Positions 32,704 to 39,761 of a DNA stretch of 40,366 bases are shown here, piece after piece. Location of the stretch: contig JAJDVM010000357.1 of assembly GCA_022826125.1 (NCBI GenBank), forward strand, positions 1-40,366, written 5' to 3'. The DNA comes from Defluviicoccus sp. Lineage in GTDB: Bacteria; Pseudomonadota; Alphaproteobacteria; MPNO01. Each line of letters begins with the position of its first letter. Within the stretch, counting starts at the first letter, position 1. The notes under the pieces were generated by a model. The model worked only from the letters and a program-made list of their open reading frames with translations. It did no database searches and had not been told where the DNA came from. The position numbers and the translations under genes are program-made.

Positions 32704-33606
32704 CTATCCCGCCATCGCGCGCTCTTCCTCGGCGACCGCCATGCGCATCGCCTTCTGGATCTTCTCGAAGGCGCGGACCTCGATCTGGCGCACCCGTTCG
32801 CGGGAGACGCCGAACTCCCGGCTCAGCTCCTCCAGCGTCAGCGGGGTCTCGGCGAGGCGCCGCATGGTGAGGATGCGCTTCTCGCGCGGGTTCAGATGCT
32901 CCATCGCGTTCCGCAAGAGCGCCCGGCGCTTCTCCAGCTCCTCGGCCTCGGCGAGCAGGGTCTCCTGCGAGTCCGCCTCGTCGACCAGCCAGTCCATCCA
33001 CTCGCCCTCGCCGTCGGCGCGGACCGGCGCGTTGAGCGAGTTGTCGGGCGCCGCCATGCGGCGGTTCATCTGCACCACCTCGTCCTCGGAGACGCCGAGC
33101 CGGGTGGCGATCTCGGCGACGTTCTCGGGGTGCAGGTCGCCCTCCTCGATCGCCTTGATCTCGCCCTTGATGCGGCGCAGGTTGAAGAACAGCTTCTTCT
33201 GGGCGGCGGTGGTGCCGATCTTCACCAGCGACCAGGAGTGCAGGATGTATTCCTGGATCGAGGCGCGGATCCACCACATCGCGTAGGTCGCGAGGCGGAA
33301 GCCGCGGTCCGGGTCGAACCGCTTGACCGCCTGCATCATGCCGACATTGCCTTCCGAGATCAGCTCGCCCATCGGCAGCCCGTAGCCGCGATAGCCGGAC
33401 GCGATCTTGGCCACCAGCCGCAGGTGGCTGGTCACCAGCCGGTGCGCCGCCTCGGCGTCCTCGTGCTCGCGCCAGCGCTTGGCCAGCATGAACTCCTCGT
33501 CGGGCTCCAGGAGCGGGAATTTCCGGATCTCCTGGAGGTAGCGCGACAGGTTGCTCTCGGGGTCGAGCTGGGGGACTGCCGGAACCGTCGCTGCCCTTGC
33601 CGCCAT
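32704..33606 (-). CDS. rpoH: RNA polymerase sigma-32 factor (heat-shock)
   Basis: The 300-residue sigma-70-family factor has region 1.2/2.1 SNLSRYLQEIRKFPLLEPDEEFMLAKRW. Region 2.4 includes FRLATYAMWWIRASIQEYI followed by HSWSLVKIGTTAAQKKLFFNLRR (the RpoH box). Region 4.2 is TLEELSREFGVSRERVRQIEVRAFEKIQ. It directs heat-shock promoters. I chose ATG 33606 because AAGGAG lies 6 bases upstream (33613-33618). The frame extends to an ATG at 33639, but that start has no Shine-Dalgarno and lies within a hairpin. Confidence 0.95.
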   Translation of the reverse strand: MAARAATVPAVPQLDPESNLSRYLQEIRKFPLLEPDEEFMLAKRWREHEDAEAAHRLVTSHLRLVAKIASGYRGYGLPMGELISEGNVGMMQAVKRFDPDRGFRLATYAMWWIRASIQEYILHSWSLVKIGTTAAQKKLFFNLRRIKGEIKAIEEGDLHPENVAEIATRLGVSEDEVVQMNRRMAAPDNSLNAPVRADGEGEWMDWLVDEADSQETLLAEAEELEKRRALLRNAMEHLNPREKRILTMRRLAETPLTLEELSREFGVSRERVRQIEVRAFEKIQKAMRMAVAEEERAMAG

Positions 33607-33629
33607 CGGCTTCTCCTTGCCCTCGGCGC

Positions 33630-33651
33630 GGCCGGTCATGCCGGACCGGCC
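33630..33651 (-). promoter_or_regulatory. GC-rich hairpin in rpoH leader
   Basis: GGCCGGTC (33630-33637) and GACCGGCC (33644-33651) pair perfectly around six bases, 24 bases upstream of the chosen rpoH start. If transcripts cover this region the leader RNA would fold into a stable stem just before the ribosome site. No T-run follows, so it is not a simple terminator. It could be an RNA thermometer element or a processing site. Confidence 0.45.
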
Positions 33652-33684
33652 GTCGGATCGATAGATAGGACCCCGCCCGGCAAT

Positions 33685-34668
33685 TTACCAGACCTCCTTC
33701 AGAGCGTTTTCCAATAGCTTGAGTTCGCTCGGCAAATGCGATTCGAAGACGAGCACCTCGCCGCTCGCCGGGTGGCGGAAGCCGAGACGGTGCGCGTGCA
33801 GCGCGTGACGCCCGAGCCCCTCCGCGCGCGCCGTCGCGCCGGGGCCGAGCGCGCGCCGCCTGGCCGGGGTCAGCCCGCCCCCGTAGGCCGAATCGCCGAT
33901 CACCGGCAGGCCGAGCGAGGCGAGGTGGACCCGGATCTGGTGGGTCCGCCCGGTCGCCAGCCGGCATTCGAGCCGGCTGGCAGCGTCGCCGAAGCGGCGC
34001 ACCGTGCGGTAGCGGGTGAGCGCCGCCCGCCCGCCCGAGGCGAGGACGGCCATCTTCTTCCGGTTGCGCGGGCTGCGCCCGATATTGCCCGCGATCTCGC
34101 CCGCCGGCCGGGCCGGCGCGCCCCAGGCGAAGGCGGTATAGGCGCGGTCGATCGAGCGCGCCTTGAACTGGGCGGCCAGCGCGGCGTGGCTGCGGTCGGT
34201 CTTGGCCGCGACCATCAGCCCGCTGGTCGGCTTGTCGAGCCGGTGGACGATGCCCGGCCGGCGCACCCCGCCGATGCCCGACAGGCTCGCGCCGCAATGG
34301 GCGATCAGCGCGTTGACCAGCGTTCCGTCCGGGTTGCCCGGGGCCGGGTGGACCACCAGCCCCGCGTTCTTGTCCACCACGATCAGCTCGTCGTCCTCGT
34401 AGACGATGTCGAGCGGGATGCGCTGCCCCGCCGGCGAAGGATCGGCACTCTCGGGCACGATTACGGCGAAACTTTGGCCCGGTTTGACCCTGTAGGAGGG
34501 CTCTTCTATCGTCCCGCCGCGCCCGAGCGAGACCGACCCGGCCTCGATCAGCCGCCTGATCCTGGTCCGCGAGAGATCCGGCAGGGCGTCGGCGAGGACG
34601 CGGTCCAGCCTGCCCCCGGCGGCGCCGGCCGGCGGGGCGACGATGCGGCGGTCTTCCGGGCGCGTCAT
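33685..34668 (-). CDS. RluA-family 23S rRNA pseudouridine synthase (RluD-like)
   Basis: The 327-residue enzyme has an N-terminal S4 RNA-binding domain (LDRVLADALPDLSRTRIRRLIEAG, about 21-44). The RluA catalytic motif GIVHRLDKPTSGLMV has nucleophile Asp145, and HQIRVHLASLGLPVIGDSAYGG follows. RluD/RluC-type enzymes isomerise uridines in 23S rRNA. I chose ATG 34668 because the conserved S4 domain starts soon after it. The gene lies 78 bases upstream of rpoH on the same strand, an alphaproteobacterial arrangement, and is divergent from the DUF6476-like gene. Confidence 0.92.
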   Translation of the reverse strand: MTRPEDRRIVAPPAGAAGGRLDRVLADALPDLSRTRIRRLIEAGSVSLGRGGTIEEPSYRVKPGQSFAVIVPESADPSPAGQRIPLDIVYEDDELIVVDKNAGLVVHPAPGNPDGTLVNALIAHCGASLSGIGGVRRPGIVHRLDKPTSGLMVAAKTDRSHAALAAQFKARSIDRAYTAFAWGAPARPAGEIAGNIGRSPRNRKKMAVLASGGRAALTRYRTVRRFGDAASRLECRLATGRTHQIRVHLASLGLPVIGDSAYGGGLTPARRRALGPGATARAEGLGRHALHAHRLGFRHPASGEVLVFESHLPSELKLLENALKEVW

Positions 34669-34690
34669 GGCGGGAGAGTGAGCACAATCG

Positions 34691-34972
34691 ATGCGGGCGC
34701 TCAAGGCTCTCGTGATCGGGATGGGGGTGCTGATCGCGGCCGGGCTGATCACGGTCGTCGTCACCATCGCCGACCGGACGCTCGACGGCGGCGGGCCGCC
34801 GACCGAAGCCGCCCTCGCGATCCCCCCGGGCGCGGAGGTGCTGGAGACCGCGCTCGACGGCGGCCGCATCGCCCTTCGCCTCCGCCTCCCCGGCGGCGCG
34901 CAGGCGATCCACGTCTTCGACCTCGCGACGGGCGAGCGCGTGGCGACCGCGCGGGTCGACGGGGGCGGGTAG
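34691..34972 (+). CDS. DUF6476-like small membrane protein
   Basis: The 93-residue protein has one N-terminal membrane helix (residues 5-27, KALVIGMGVLIAAGLITVVV then TIA). A soluble tail with LPGGAQAIHVFDLATGERVA follows, a beta pattern at the C-terminus. Small proteins of this form are found divergent from the RluA-family gene in many alphaproteobacteria, and I recall them as DUF6476. The function is unknown. The start 22 bases from the divergent gene leaves little room for promoters. Confidence 0.65.
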   Translation: MRALKALVIGMGVLIAAGLITVVVTIADRTLDGGGPPTEAALAIPPGAEVLETALDGGRIALRLRLPGGAQAIHVFDLATGERVATARVDGGG

Positions 34973-34980
34973 GGGGCGTC

Positions 34981-35078
34981 CCTCGATACGGCGCCCGCGG
35001 CGCCTACTCGGGATTAGGGTAGAGGGAGAAGCTATGAGTCCTCACCCTGAGTAGCGGCGCAGCCGCGTATCGAAGGGC
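34981..35078. repeat. REP-like palindromic element: two inverted copies
   Basis: A unit containing CGCCGTATCGAG (reverse complement at about 34982-34993) and CGCGTATCGAAGGGCGG (35064-35080 region) occurs in opposite orientation on either side of about 35 bases. The shared core is GAGTAG-CGGCGC-GCCGCG-TATCGA. Related sequences form dispersed intergenic REP/BIME-type repeats in alphaproteobacteria, of which this appears to be one pair. A third partial copy is at 35525-35552. Confidence 0.6.
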
Positions 35079-35101
35079 GGCGCCGCGTTGGCGAGCACGG
35101 T

Positions 35102-35431
35102 TCAGACGCCGTCCGACGCCAGCCGCGCGCTCACCAGCCGGTTGAGGCTCACGCCTTCCTCGGCGGCCCTGAGCGCGAGGGCGCGGTGCGTCTCCGGCGG
35201 CACCCGCACCAGGAATTTCCCGCTATAGGCGCGGTCCGCGATCGGCTCGGGAGGACTCTCCCCGTTTTGCTTCATGTCTTCGACGCAGCCGCGCACGAGA
35301 CGCCGGATCCCGGCCAGCGCCCTGGCCGGAGTCGGCGCCAGCCAGCTCAGCAGGGGAAATTCGGCGCAAAGACCCACATGTTCGCCGTCTTCCGCCGACC
35401 ATGTGATGCGGTAGGTGTAGCGGTCGCTCAT
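35102..35431 (-). CDS. HicB-family antitoxin-like protein
   Basis: The 109-residue product has the HicB N-terminal fold (MSDRYTYRITWSAEDGEHV followed by GLCAEFPLLSWLAPTPARAL). Its C-terminal segment, SGKFLVRVPPETHRALALRA then AEEGVSLNRLV, matches a ribbon-helix-helix DNA-binding domain. GGAG is 8 bases before ATG 35431. HicB neutralises a HicA RNase, yet no intact hicA is next to it. The bases immediately upstream keep 22 codons of another frame ending in a TGA that overlaps this start. That suggests a lost partner gene. It lies between the REP-like pair and the tRNA. Confidence 0.8.
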   Translation of the reverse strand: MSDRYTYRITWSAEDGEHVGLCAEFPLLSWLAPTPARALAGIRRLVRGCVEDMKQNGESPPEPIADRAYSGKFLVRVPPETHRALALRAAEEGVSLNRLVSARLASDGV

Positions 35432-35524
35432 TTCACACGCTCCAGCTTCTCGATTGCCTTGATGATTGTCGCCGTGTCCGTCAGCCGGATGAGGTATCAA
35501 TACTGATATCGTTCATCAAGAACC

Positions 35525-35552
35525 GAGCGTAGCCGCGTATCGAAAGGCGGCG
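35525..35552. repeat. Partial third copy of the REP-like unit
   Basis: TAGCCGCGTATCGAAAGGCG repeats the core seen at 35058-35078 with one substitution. It lies directly upstream of the tRNA-Glu gene. Confidence 0.6.
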
Positions 35553-35596
35553 GCTTGATCCCCGCCCGGGAACGCCGTATCTATACGCCCCACGGC

Positions 35597-35672
35597 GTCC
35601 CCTTCGTCTAGTGGCCTAGGACATCGGCCTCTCACGCCGAAAACAGGGGTTCGAGTCCCCTAGGGGACGCCA
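35597..35672 (+). tRNA. tRNA-Glu (CUC), encoded CCA
   Basis: The 76-base cloverleaf has acceptor stem GTCCCCT/AGGGGAC and discriminator G. The anticodon stem TCGGC/GCCGA encloses loop CTCTCAC, giving anticodon CUC. The T arm is CAGGGGTTCGAGTCCCCTA-like, and CCA is encoded at 35670-35672. It matches bacterial tRNA-Glu closely. A tyrosine integrase gene ends 32 bases beyond it and points toward it, so this tRNA is a likely integration (attB) site. Confidence 0.97.
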
Positions 35673-35704
35673 TTCCTTCTTTTTTATCATGATGTTTCAA
35701 TGGA

Positions 35705-36788
35705 CTAGGCACCCGATTTGTCCAACCGGGTCGAAAGGTTGGACAAGTTTCGTTCGAGATTCGTGCTCAGTTTCGCAAGCCCGGAGGTGGTCAGGGTCGA
35801 TCGGTTGGCCTTCGCGACATAGCGGCTGGCCTCTTGCGCGGTGCGGTGCGCGAGGAACGCCATCACCTCGAATTCGGACGCTCCGGCTTCGGCCAGCCGG
35901 CGCGCGCCGGCCTTGCGCAGCCCGTGCGCCGAGCAATGCGGCAAGCCCGCCTCGGTGCATCGATTTCGGAACCAGTTGCCGAACGATTCCGGGGTGTAGG
36001 CTTTCGCCCGTTCCCCATGTGCGAGGATCATCATCTGATCCGGCGGCAGGTGCGCGAGTTCCGTTGCCAGCTCCGGCAGGATGGGCAGGTCGACCTCTTG
36101 GCCCGTCTTCCCGCGGCGATAGAACAGGCAGGCGCCCCGGATGTTGCCGCGGGTGAGAGCGGCGGCATCCTGGCGAGCGGCGCCGGTGCCGAGCAGGATC
36201 TCGAACGCGAGGCGTGCTTTGGTGCCGGTCGCGTGCGTCGTCCGGTAAGTCTGGATCTCGTCGTCCGTCCAGGTGTGGAAGCCCGCTGCTTCGGTCTTGT
36301 GCGCATCGGCGAGCGAGGCCGGGTTCGTGCCGATATGGCCTAGGCGTTTGGCGGCGAACCGGAATAGCTGCGACAGGTCCTTGCGGAGCCGGTTCGCGGC
36401 CACCGGGCCGCCCTTCTTGGCCATCAGTGCCTCGATGTGACGCGACTCCAATTTCGCGTATCGAGCCGGCCCGATGATCTCTTTGATCCAGTCGAGCCGG
36501 CCGCGCTTGTTCGCGCGCGTGATCGGCGCGAGGTTCCGGTAGGCAACGGAGTCGAGATTAGGTCTCGATCAGATACGCGACGGTGCCAGCTTGCGCTCGA
36601 CGGCTGGCGATCCGCGCGCCCTCGATCGCCTCCTCGTAGGCCTGCCGGAACTCCGGCGAGCCGTAGGGTCCCGGCAGGTAGACGTCGACCTTGCGGCCCT
36701 TCACGGAGCGCCTGAGCCGGTGCCTGAGCTTGCCGTGGCGGTCTTCCACGGTGGCCACGCCAGGGAAGGGATTACGCCTTCTCAGCAT
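35705..36788 (-). pseudogene. Tyrosine integrase disrupted by a +1 frameshift
   Basis: The frame from ATG 36788 encodes an N-terminal arm-binding segment (VEDRHGKLRHRLRRSVKG, YLPGPYGSPEFRQAYEEA) and stops at TAA near 36558. Shifting one base restores LDSVAYRNLAPITRANKRGR, then a core-binding domain and the whole catalytic domain to 35705. The catalytic domain includes the ARQD arginine box, HGLR and AFLAHRTAQEASRYV. The junction reads ACC-TAA-TC where ACC-TAT-C is expected, consistent with a single inserted A. The total of 1084 bases is 361 codons plus one. A sequencing error is possible. If real, only the C-terminal 248 residues could be made, from a weak TTG at 36451. Confidence 0.85.
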
Positions 36789-36996
36789 CCGGAGCCCTTT
36801 CGATCATGGCGTCGATGTCGTCGGCATCCTCGGCCGCAGCCTCGGCACCCATGCCGACGATGACAGAATGCCTAATCAACCCGTCCGGAGTCACCACGAA
36901 GTCCAGGCGAAAATCGCTGAAACCGGCCGCGCACAGGCCCTTCGTGTATCGCGTGATCTCGGCTTGCGTGACGATGGCCTTCCGACTTGGCATCAT
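36772..36996 (-). CDS. Small integrase-associated protein (74 aa)
   Basis: The 74-residue product starts MMPSRKAIVTQAEITRYTKG and then has LDFVVTPDGLIRHSVIVGMG, with an acidic tail. Small proteins of this form (a helix with TxAE..R, then a strand with VxPDG) commonly precede tyrosine integrase genes on phage-like elements. The reading frame overlaps the integrase start by 17 bases and the previous gene by four, so the three are one transcript. It may be an excisionase-like or accessory factor, but no helix-turn-helix is clear. Confidence 0.55.
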   Translation of the reverse strand: MMPSRKAIVTQAEITRYTKGLCAAGFSDFRLDFVVTPDGLIRHSVIVGMGAEAAAEDADDIDAMIERAPDAEKA

Positions 36997-37253
36997 CCGG
37001 TCTCGATCTGCGAATCGAGCACAGCCAATTCGGCTTGCGTCAGGCGGCGGTGGCGGGGTATTTCTCGGTCCTCTCGATGTGTCGCCGGCGGAGGGGCTGC
37101 TACCCCGTTGATGCCGGCGATTTCTTGTTCCATCGGCCGTCGATTCTTTGTCAAGCCGGATTCAGGGGACCCTGATTCGTTTCGGGTGGTCCGGCACTCA
37201 GGCGCACACCACGAAAGCATTTCCCCGGCGGCCTCGTACGTGTCGGCGATCAC
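36993..37253 (-). CDS. Hypothetical protein (up to 86 aa) overlapping the integrase-associated gene
   Basis: The frame opens at GTG 37253 (or ATG 37133, giving 46 residues) and ends in a TGA that overlaps the next ATG by ATGA. The C-terminal RHRRLTQAELAVLDSQIETG looks like the tail of a small phage protein. No family is recognised. The start abuts a 10-bp inverted repeat (37257-37279), which would control it if transcribed. A chance open frame is possible. Confidence 0.4.
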   Translation of the reverse strand: MIADTYEAAGEMLSWCAPECRTTRNESGSPESGLTKNRRPMEQEIAGINGVAAPPPATHREDREIPRHRRLTQAELAVLDSQIETG

Positions 37254-37256
37254 GGA

Positions 37257-37279
37257 AATTCGGCAATCGTTGCCGAATT
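37257..37279. promoter_or_regulatory. 10-bp inverted repeat before integrase operon
   Basis: AATTCGGCAA (37257-37266) and TTGCCGAATT (37270-37279) flank TCG. The near-symmetric site ends 4 bases before the leftward GTG at 37253. It is a strong candidate repressor operator for the leftward small-gene/integrase operon. Confidence 0.5.
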
Positions 37280-37377
37280 CTTCGCCTCCGCAGCGATCGC
37301 GCGGGCAAATCGCGTTACGGCACTTCCTTGATCGACAGCACCTCCGGGCCCTCTCCGAACGATATCGAAGCCCACGG

Positions 37378-37410
37378 CTGTATACTCATACAGATCTTCA
37401 TCATGAAGAT
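37378..37410. promoter_or_regulatory. Abutting palindromes, one matching CTGT-N8-ACAG
   Basis: CTGTATACTCATACAG (37378-37393) is symmetric with arms CTGTAT/ATACAG and matches the gammaproteobacterial LexA (SOS) box. Alphaproteobacterial LexA instead uses GTTC-N7-GTTC. Directly next to it ATCTTCAT-C-ATGAAGAT (37394-37410) is a second palindrome. They lie between the leftward operon and the rightward second integrase. Confidence 0.5.
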
Positions 37411-37544
37411 GTCCCGATACGCGAACACCCCGCCGCGCACCTGACGGTGCTAACTGTTTGATATAAGGCCGTTATTTCTCCCTCATCTTGTTGCATTCGG
37501 GCGGATTCCGGTTCCCTGGGTGCAACTGCAACCGGGAGGAAGAC

Positions 37545-38891
37545 ATGCCGAGAACCGGCCTCACCGACGCCCGAACCCGGGCGCTCCGACCCCGCAAGTC
37601 CGCCTACGACGTCCGCGACGGCAAGCTCCGGGGCTTCGGTCTCCGGGTGCTGCCCTCGAGCGACAGCCGCTTCTTCGTCCATTGCCAGCACCGCGGCGAG
37701 CGCGTCTGGAAGATCGTGGGAGGAGCCGCGGCCATGGATGTCCGCGAAGCGTGGTCCCGCGCGCGCCGGACGCTTGCCGCCATCAGGCGCGGAGAGGATG
37801 TGCCGCGCGATCCTGGAGAGACCCTGTTCGAGGTCGTCGTCGAGGCGGCGTTCGAGCACCGCCGCCGGGTCTGGAAGGCCAGGACGCTGGTGGTGAACCG
37901 GAGCTATCTGCGCAGGCAGATCCTGCCGCATTTCGCGGGGCGGCAGGTCGCGGAGATCGACCGCAAGGACGTCGCCAACTGGTTCGCCTCGCTCCGCGCC
38001 ACCCCGGTGTCGGCCGACCGCTCGATACCGGTGCTCTCCGTCATCATGAAGGAGGCCGAGGCGATGGGGCTCAGGCCCGAGGGCTCCAACCCGTGCCGGG
38101 GCTTCCGGCGCTACCGCCGCAAGGGACGCCAGCGCTTCCTGTCGCACGACGAGATCCGCTGCCTCTCGGCGGTGCTGTCGGTCCATGAGGGGCGGTATCC
38201 GGAACAGGTCGCGATCATGCGCCTTCTCCTCCTGACCGGATGCCGGAAGGGGGAGATCCTGAAGCTGCGCTGGTCCGACTACCGCGAGGGTCACCTGTTC
38301 CTGCGCGATTCGAAGACGGGTCCTAGAACCGTCTGGCTGTCGGAGCCCGCCAGGACCGTTCTCGGTGGGCTGGAGCGCAAGAGCCGCTGAGTGTTTCCCG
38401 GGCGCCGGGCGGCAAGCCCGCAGAGCAGGGGCTGGTTGGACAAGTGCTGGTGGACGCTCCGCGCCGAGGCCGGGCTGGAGGATGTTCGTCTTCACGACCT
38501 TCGCCATACCCATGCCAGCATCGCGCTGCGCGAGGGCGTGACCGTGTTCGCCATCGGCCGGCTGCTCGATCATGCCGATCCCGAGACCACCCTCAAATAC
38601 ACCCATCTCAGCGACGCCATGGCGATGCAGGCCGCCGAGACCGTCGGCGCCACGCTCGGTCCGGTGTCGCTCGCTCCAACGGCGACGACGGGAAACCGGG
38701 CGCGCATGCCCGACCCCAAACTCCTCATCCGAATCCGACATCTGCGATCGTGTCCACTTAAACCCAGGTGGACACCTCACAGGTGTCCACCCCCGATCGC
38801 ACAGCCTCGTCACATCACGCTAATCCGGGAAGGCGGTCCACAGCGAAGGCTTACGATCAAGGTGAACCGCTCATTCAGCCGGGGTGAATAG
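37545..38891 (+). pseudogene. Second tyrosine integrase, interrupted by an in-frame TGA
   Basis: ATG 37545, with GGAGGAA upstream, opens an integrase. It has an N-terminal arm domain (TDARTRALRPRKSAYDVRDG) and a core-binding domain. The first catalytic arginine is in TGCRKGEILKLRW, and a TGA occupies 38388-38390. The same frame continues with VFPGRRAASPQSRGWL, DLRHTHASIALREGV (HxxR) and LLDHADPETTLKYTHLS (His and nucleophile Tyr). Relatives have Trp before VFPGRR, so TGG to TGA is the likely change. The truncated 281-residue product lacks HxxR and Tyr and should be inactive. The last 60 codons to TAG 38891 cross a hairpin and look non-native. Confidence 0.85.
38743..38801. repeat. Nested inverted repeats / possible IS ends
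   Basis: The outer arms are TGCGATCG (38743-38750) and CGATCGCA (38794-38801). Inside, GTGTCCAC (38750-38757) has a complement at 38768-38775, and GGTGGACACCT (38767-38777) pairs with AGGTGTCCACC (38781-38791) around CAC. The stem could act as a bidirectional terminator. The GTGTCCACTT-like sequence also resembles the terminal repeats of IS3-type elements, which fits the transposase fragment just downstream. Confidence 0.6.
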
Positions 38892-39081
38892 TCGATTCCT
38901 TGACCTCGTCGCAGGAGTAAGCGATCCGTCGGTAATCGTAGCCGCCGTACTTGCGGGCCAGCGCGATCATGTCCGCGACCAGGCGGTCCTCGTCGTCAGG
39001 GCCGCGCGGGATGCGGCGTTGGGTCAAGCGGTGCTGCCTCGGCACCCGGCAAGCCCGGCGCTCCAAGCCGGCCGCAGACAT
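38875..39081 (-). pseudogene. IS3-family transposase (OrfB) fragment
   Basis: The leftward frame reads GLERRACRVPRQHRLTQRRI, then DDEDRLVADMIALARKYGGY and DYRRIA, which is the HTH-to-catalytic linker region of IS3-family OrfB proteins. Homology then stops. The DDE catalytic core and the N-terminus are missing, so this is a remnant of about 60 codons. It lies next to the nested repeats at 38743-38801, which may be the remains of the element end. Confidence 0.75.
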
Positions 39082-39083
39082 GA

Positions 39084-39320
39084 TTGATGCACTGGCGGCG
39101 GCGCGAGGGACTCAGAAGTTTCCTGGCGCGTTCGCGCATGCACTACGATCTGGTGGAGAAGGAAAGGGAGCTGTTCGAAGCGTGGATCACCGGCGCCGAC
39201 CGCCTGACGCGGCTGCACATGGCGGTGAAGTTCAGGTGGTTCACGCGGGGAGCGTATGACATGCAGGTGTTCCTCGACGCGGAGTGGCTGAGGAAGCTGA
39301 CCCTGACTCTCCACAAGTAG
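39084..39320 (+). CDS. Hypothetical protein fragment (78 aa)
   Basis: From ATG 39084 or the internal ATG at 39138, the codons are GC-rich in third position like real genes here. The product contains HYDLVEKERELFEAWITGAD and ends KLTLTLHK. No family is recognised. Another frame just downstream (39317-39439, ending in TAG) also has coding-like composition, suggesting a decayed, frameshifted gene. It could be noncoding. Confidence 0.3.
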   Translation: MMHWRRREGLRSFLARSRMHYDLVEKERELFEAWITGADRLTRLHMAVKFRWFTRGAYDMQVFLDAEWLRKLTLTLHK

Positions 39321-39761
39321 AGTATGAGCGCGATCATGGCTTTGGCGTGGCAGCACTGGTCGGCGCGGTCCCGCTGTACCTCGACTACTACGAGAGCTCC
39401 TGTCCCCTGCGGCCCGTCTCTGTTCTCTGCGGCTAGCCCGGCTCCGAAGCGGGCAGACGGCATGCGTTCCAGCATCACTAACATCAGTACTGACATGTCC
39501 GGCAGTGTTCGTCCTTACCCGGAAAGAGTGTCATCTCGGGGTTCTTGGTCGTGCTATTGACCGAGATGTGACATTATATCATCCAATAAATGGAAATGTT
39601 ATACTATTTAATTGGTAGAAATATTGTGATTGCAAGATGTGCAAGTAGATTATGTCCGTGTAAAATAGTCCAATAAACGCGACGCCTCGCGAATTGAGTC
39701 GGGCAGGAGTCGGCAAGCTGGCGATATTCTTCGGCTTGCAACAGGCGACGGAGAAAGCGCC
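39321..39761. other. AT-rich intergenic stretch before the permease gene
   Basis: From about 39540 the sequence becomes strongly AT-rich (runs such as TTATATCATCCAATAAATGG) for about 130 bases before returning to GC-rich. A TATACT hexamer occurs near 39601, and TTGCA-AGATG-TGCAA near 39631-39645 is an imperfect operator-like palindrome. TCAGTACTGA near 39484 is self-complementary. No clear gene is seen. The base composition differs sharply from the rest of the window, as expected for transferred DNA. Confidence 0.6.

Larger units (their letters stand above)
35673..39761. mobile_element. Integrated-element left end with two decayed integrases
   Basis: This stretch begins at tRNA-Glu and contains a frameshifted integrase pointing at the tRNA, two small overlapping genes and a palindrome-rich control region. 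A second, stop-interrupted integrase, an IS3-type transposase fragment and an AT-rich segment follow. No direct repeat of the tRNA 3' end was found elsewhere in the window, so the right end is unknown or lost. Confidence 0.65.

Noticed and set aside
33606-33639. rpoH start at ATG 33639
   Set aside because: It lacks a Shine-Dalgarno and lies at the hairpin; ATG 33606 has AAGGAG at the right spacing and gives the usual RpoH N-terminus.
32510-34912. Leftward 800-codon frame spanning rpoH and the pseudouridine synthase
   Set aside because: It is the wrong frame for both real genes, and its product is low-complexity.
36691-37461. Rightward 256-codon frame across the integrase start region
   Set aside because: It crosses the leftward integrase operon, contains no domain and has no ribosome site; the leftward genes explain this DNA better.
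37545-38891. TGA read as Trp in this organism
   Set aside because: TGA ends many intact genes here (e.g. 4061, 5180, 14305), so recoding is excluded; the integrase TGA is a mutation.
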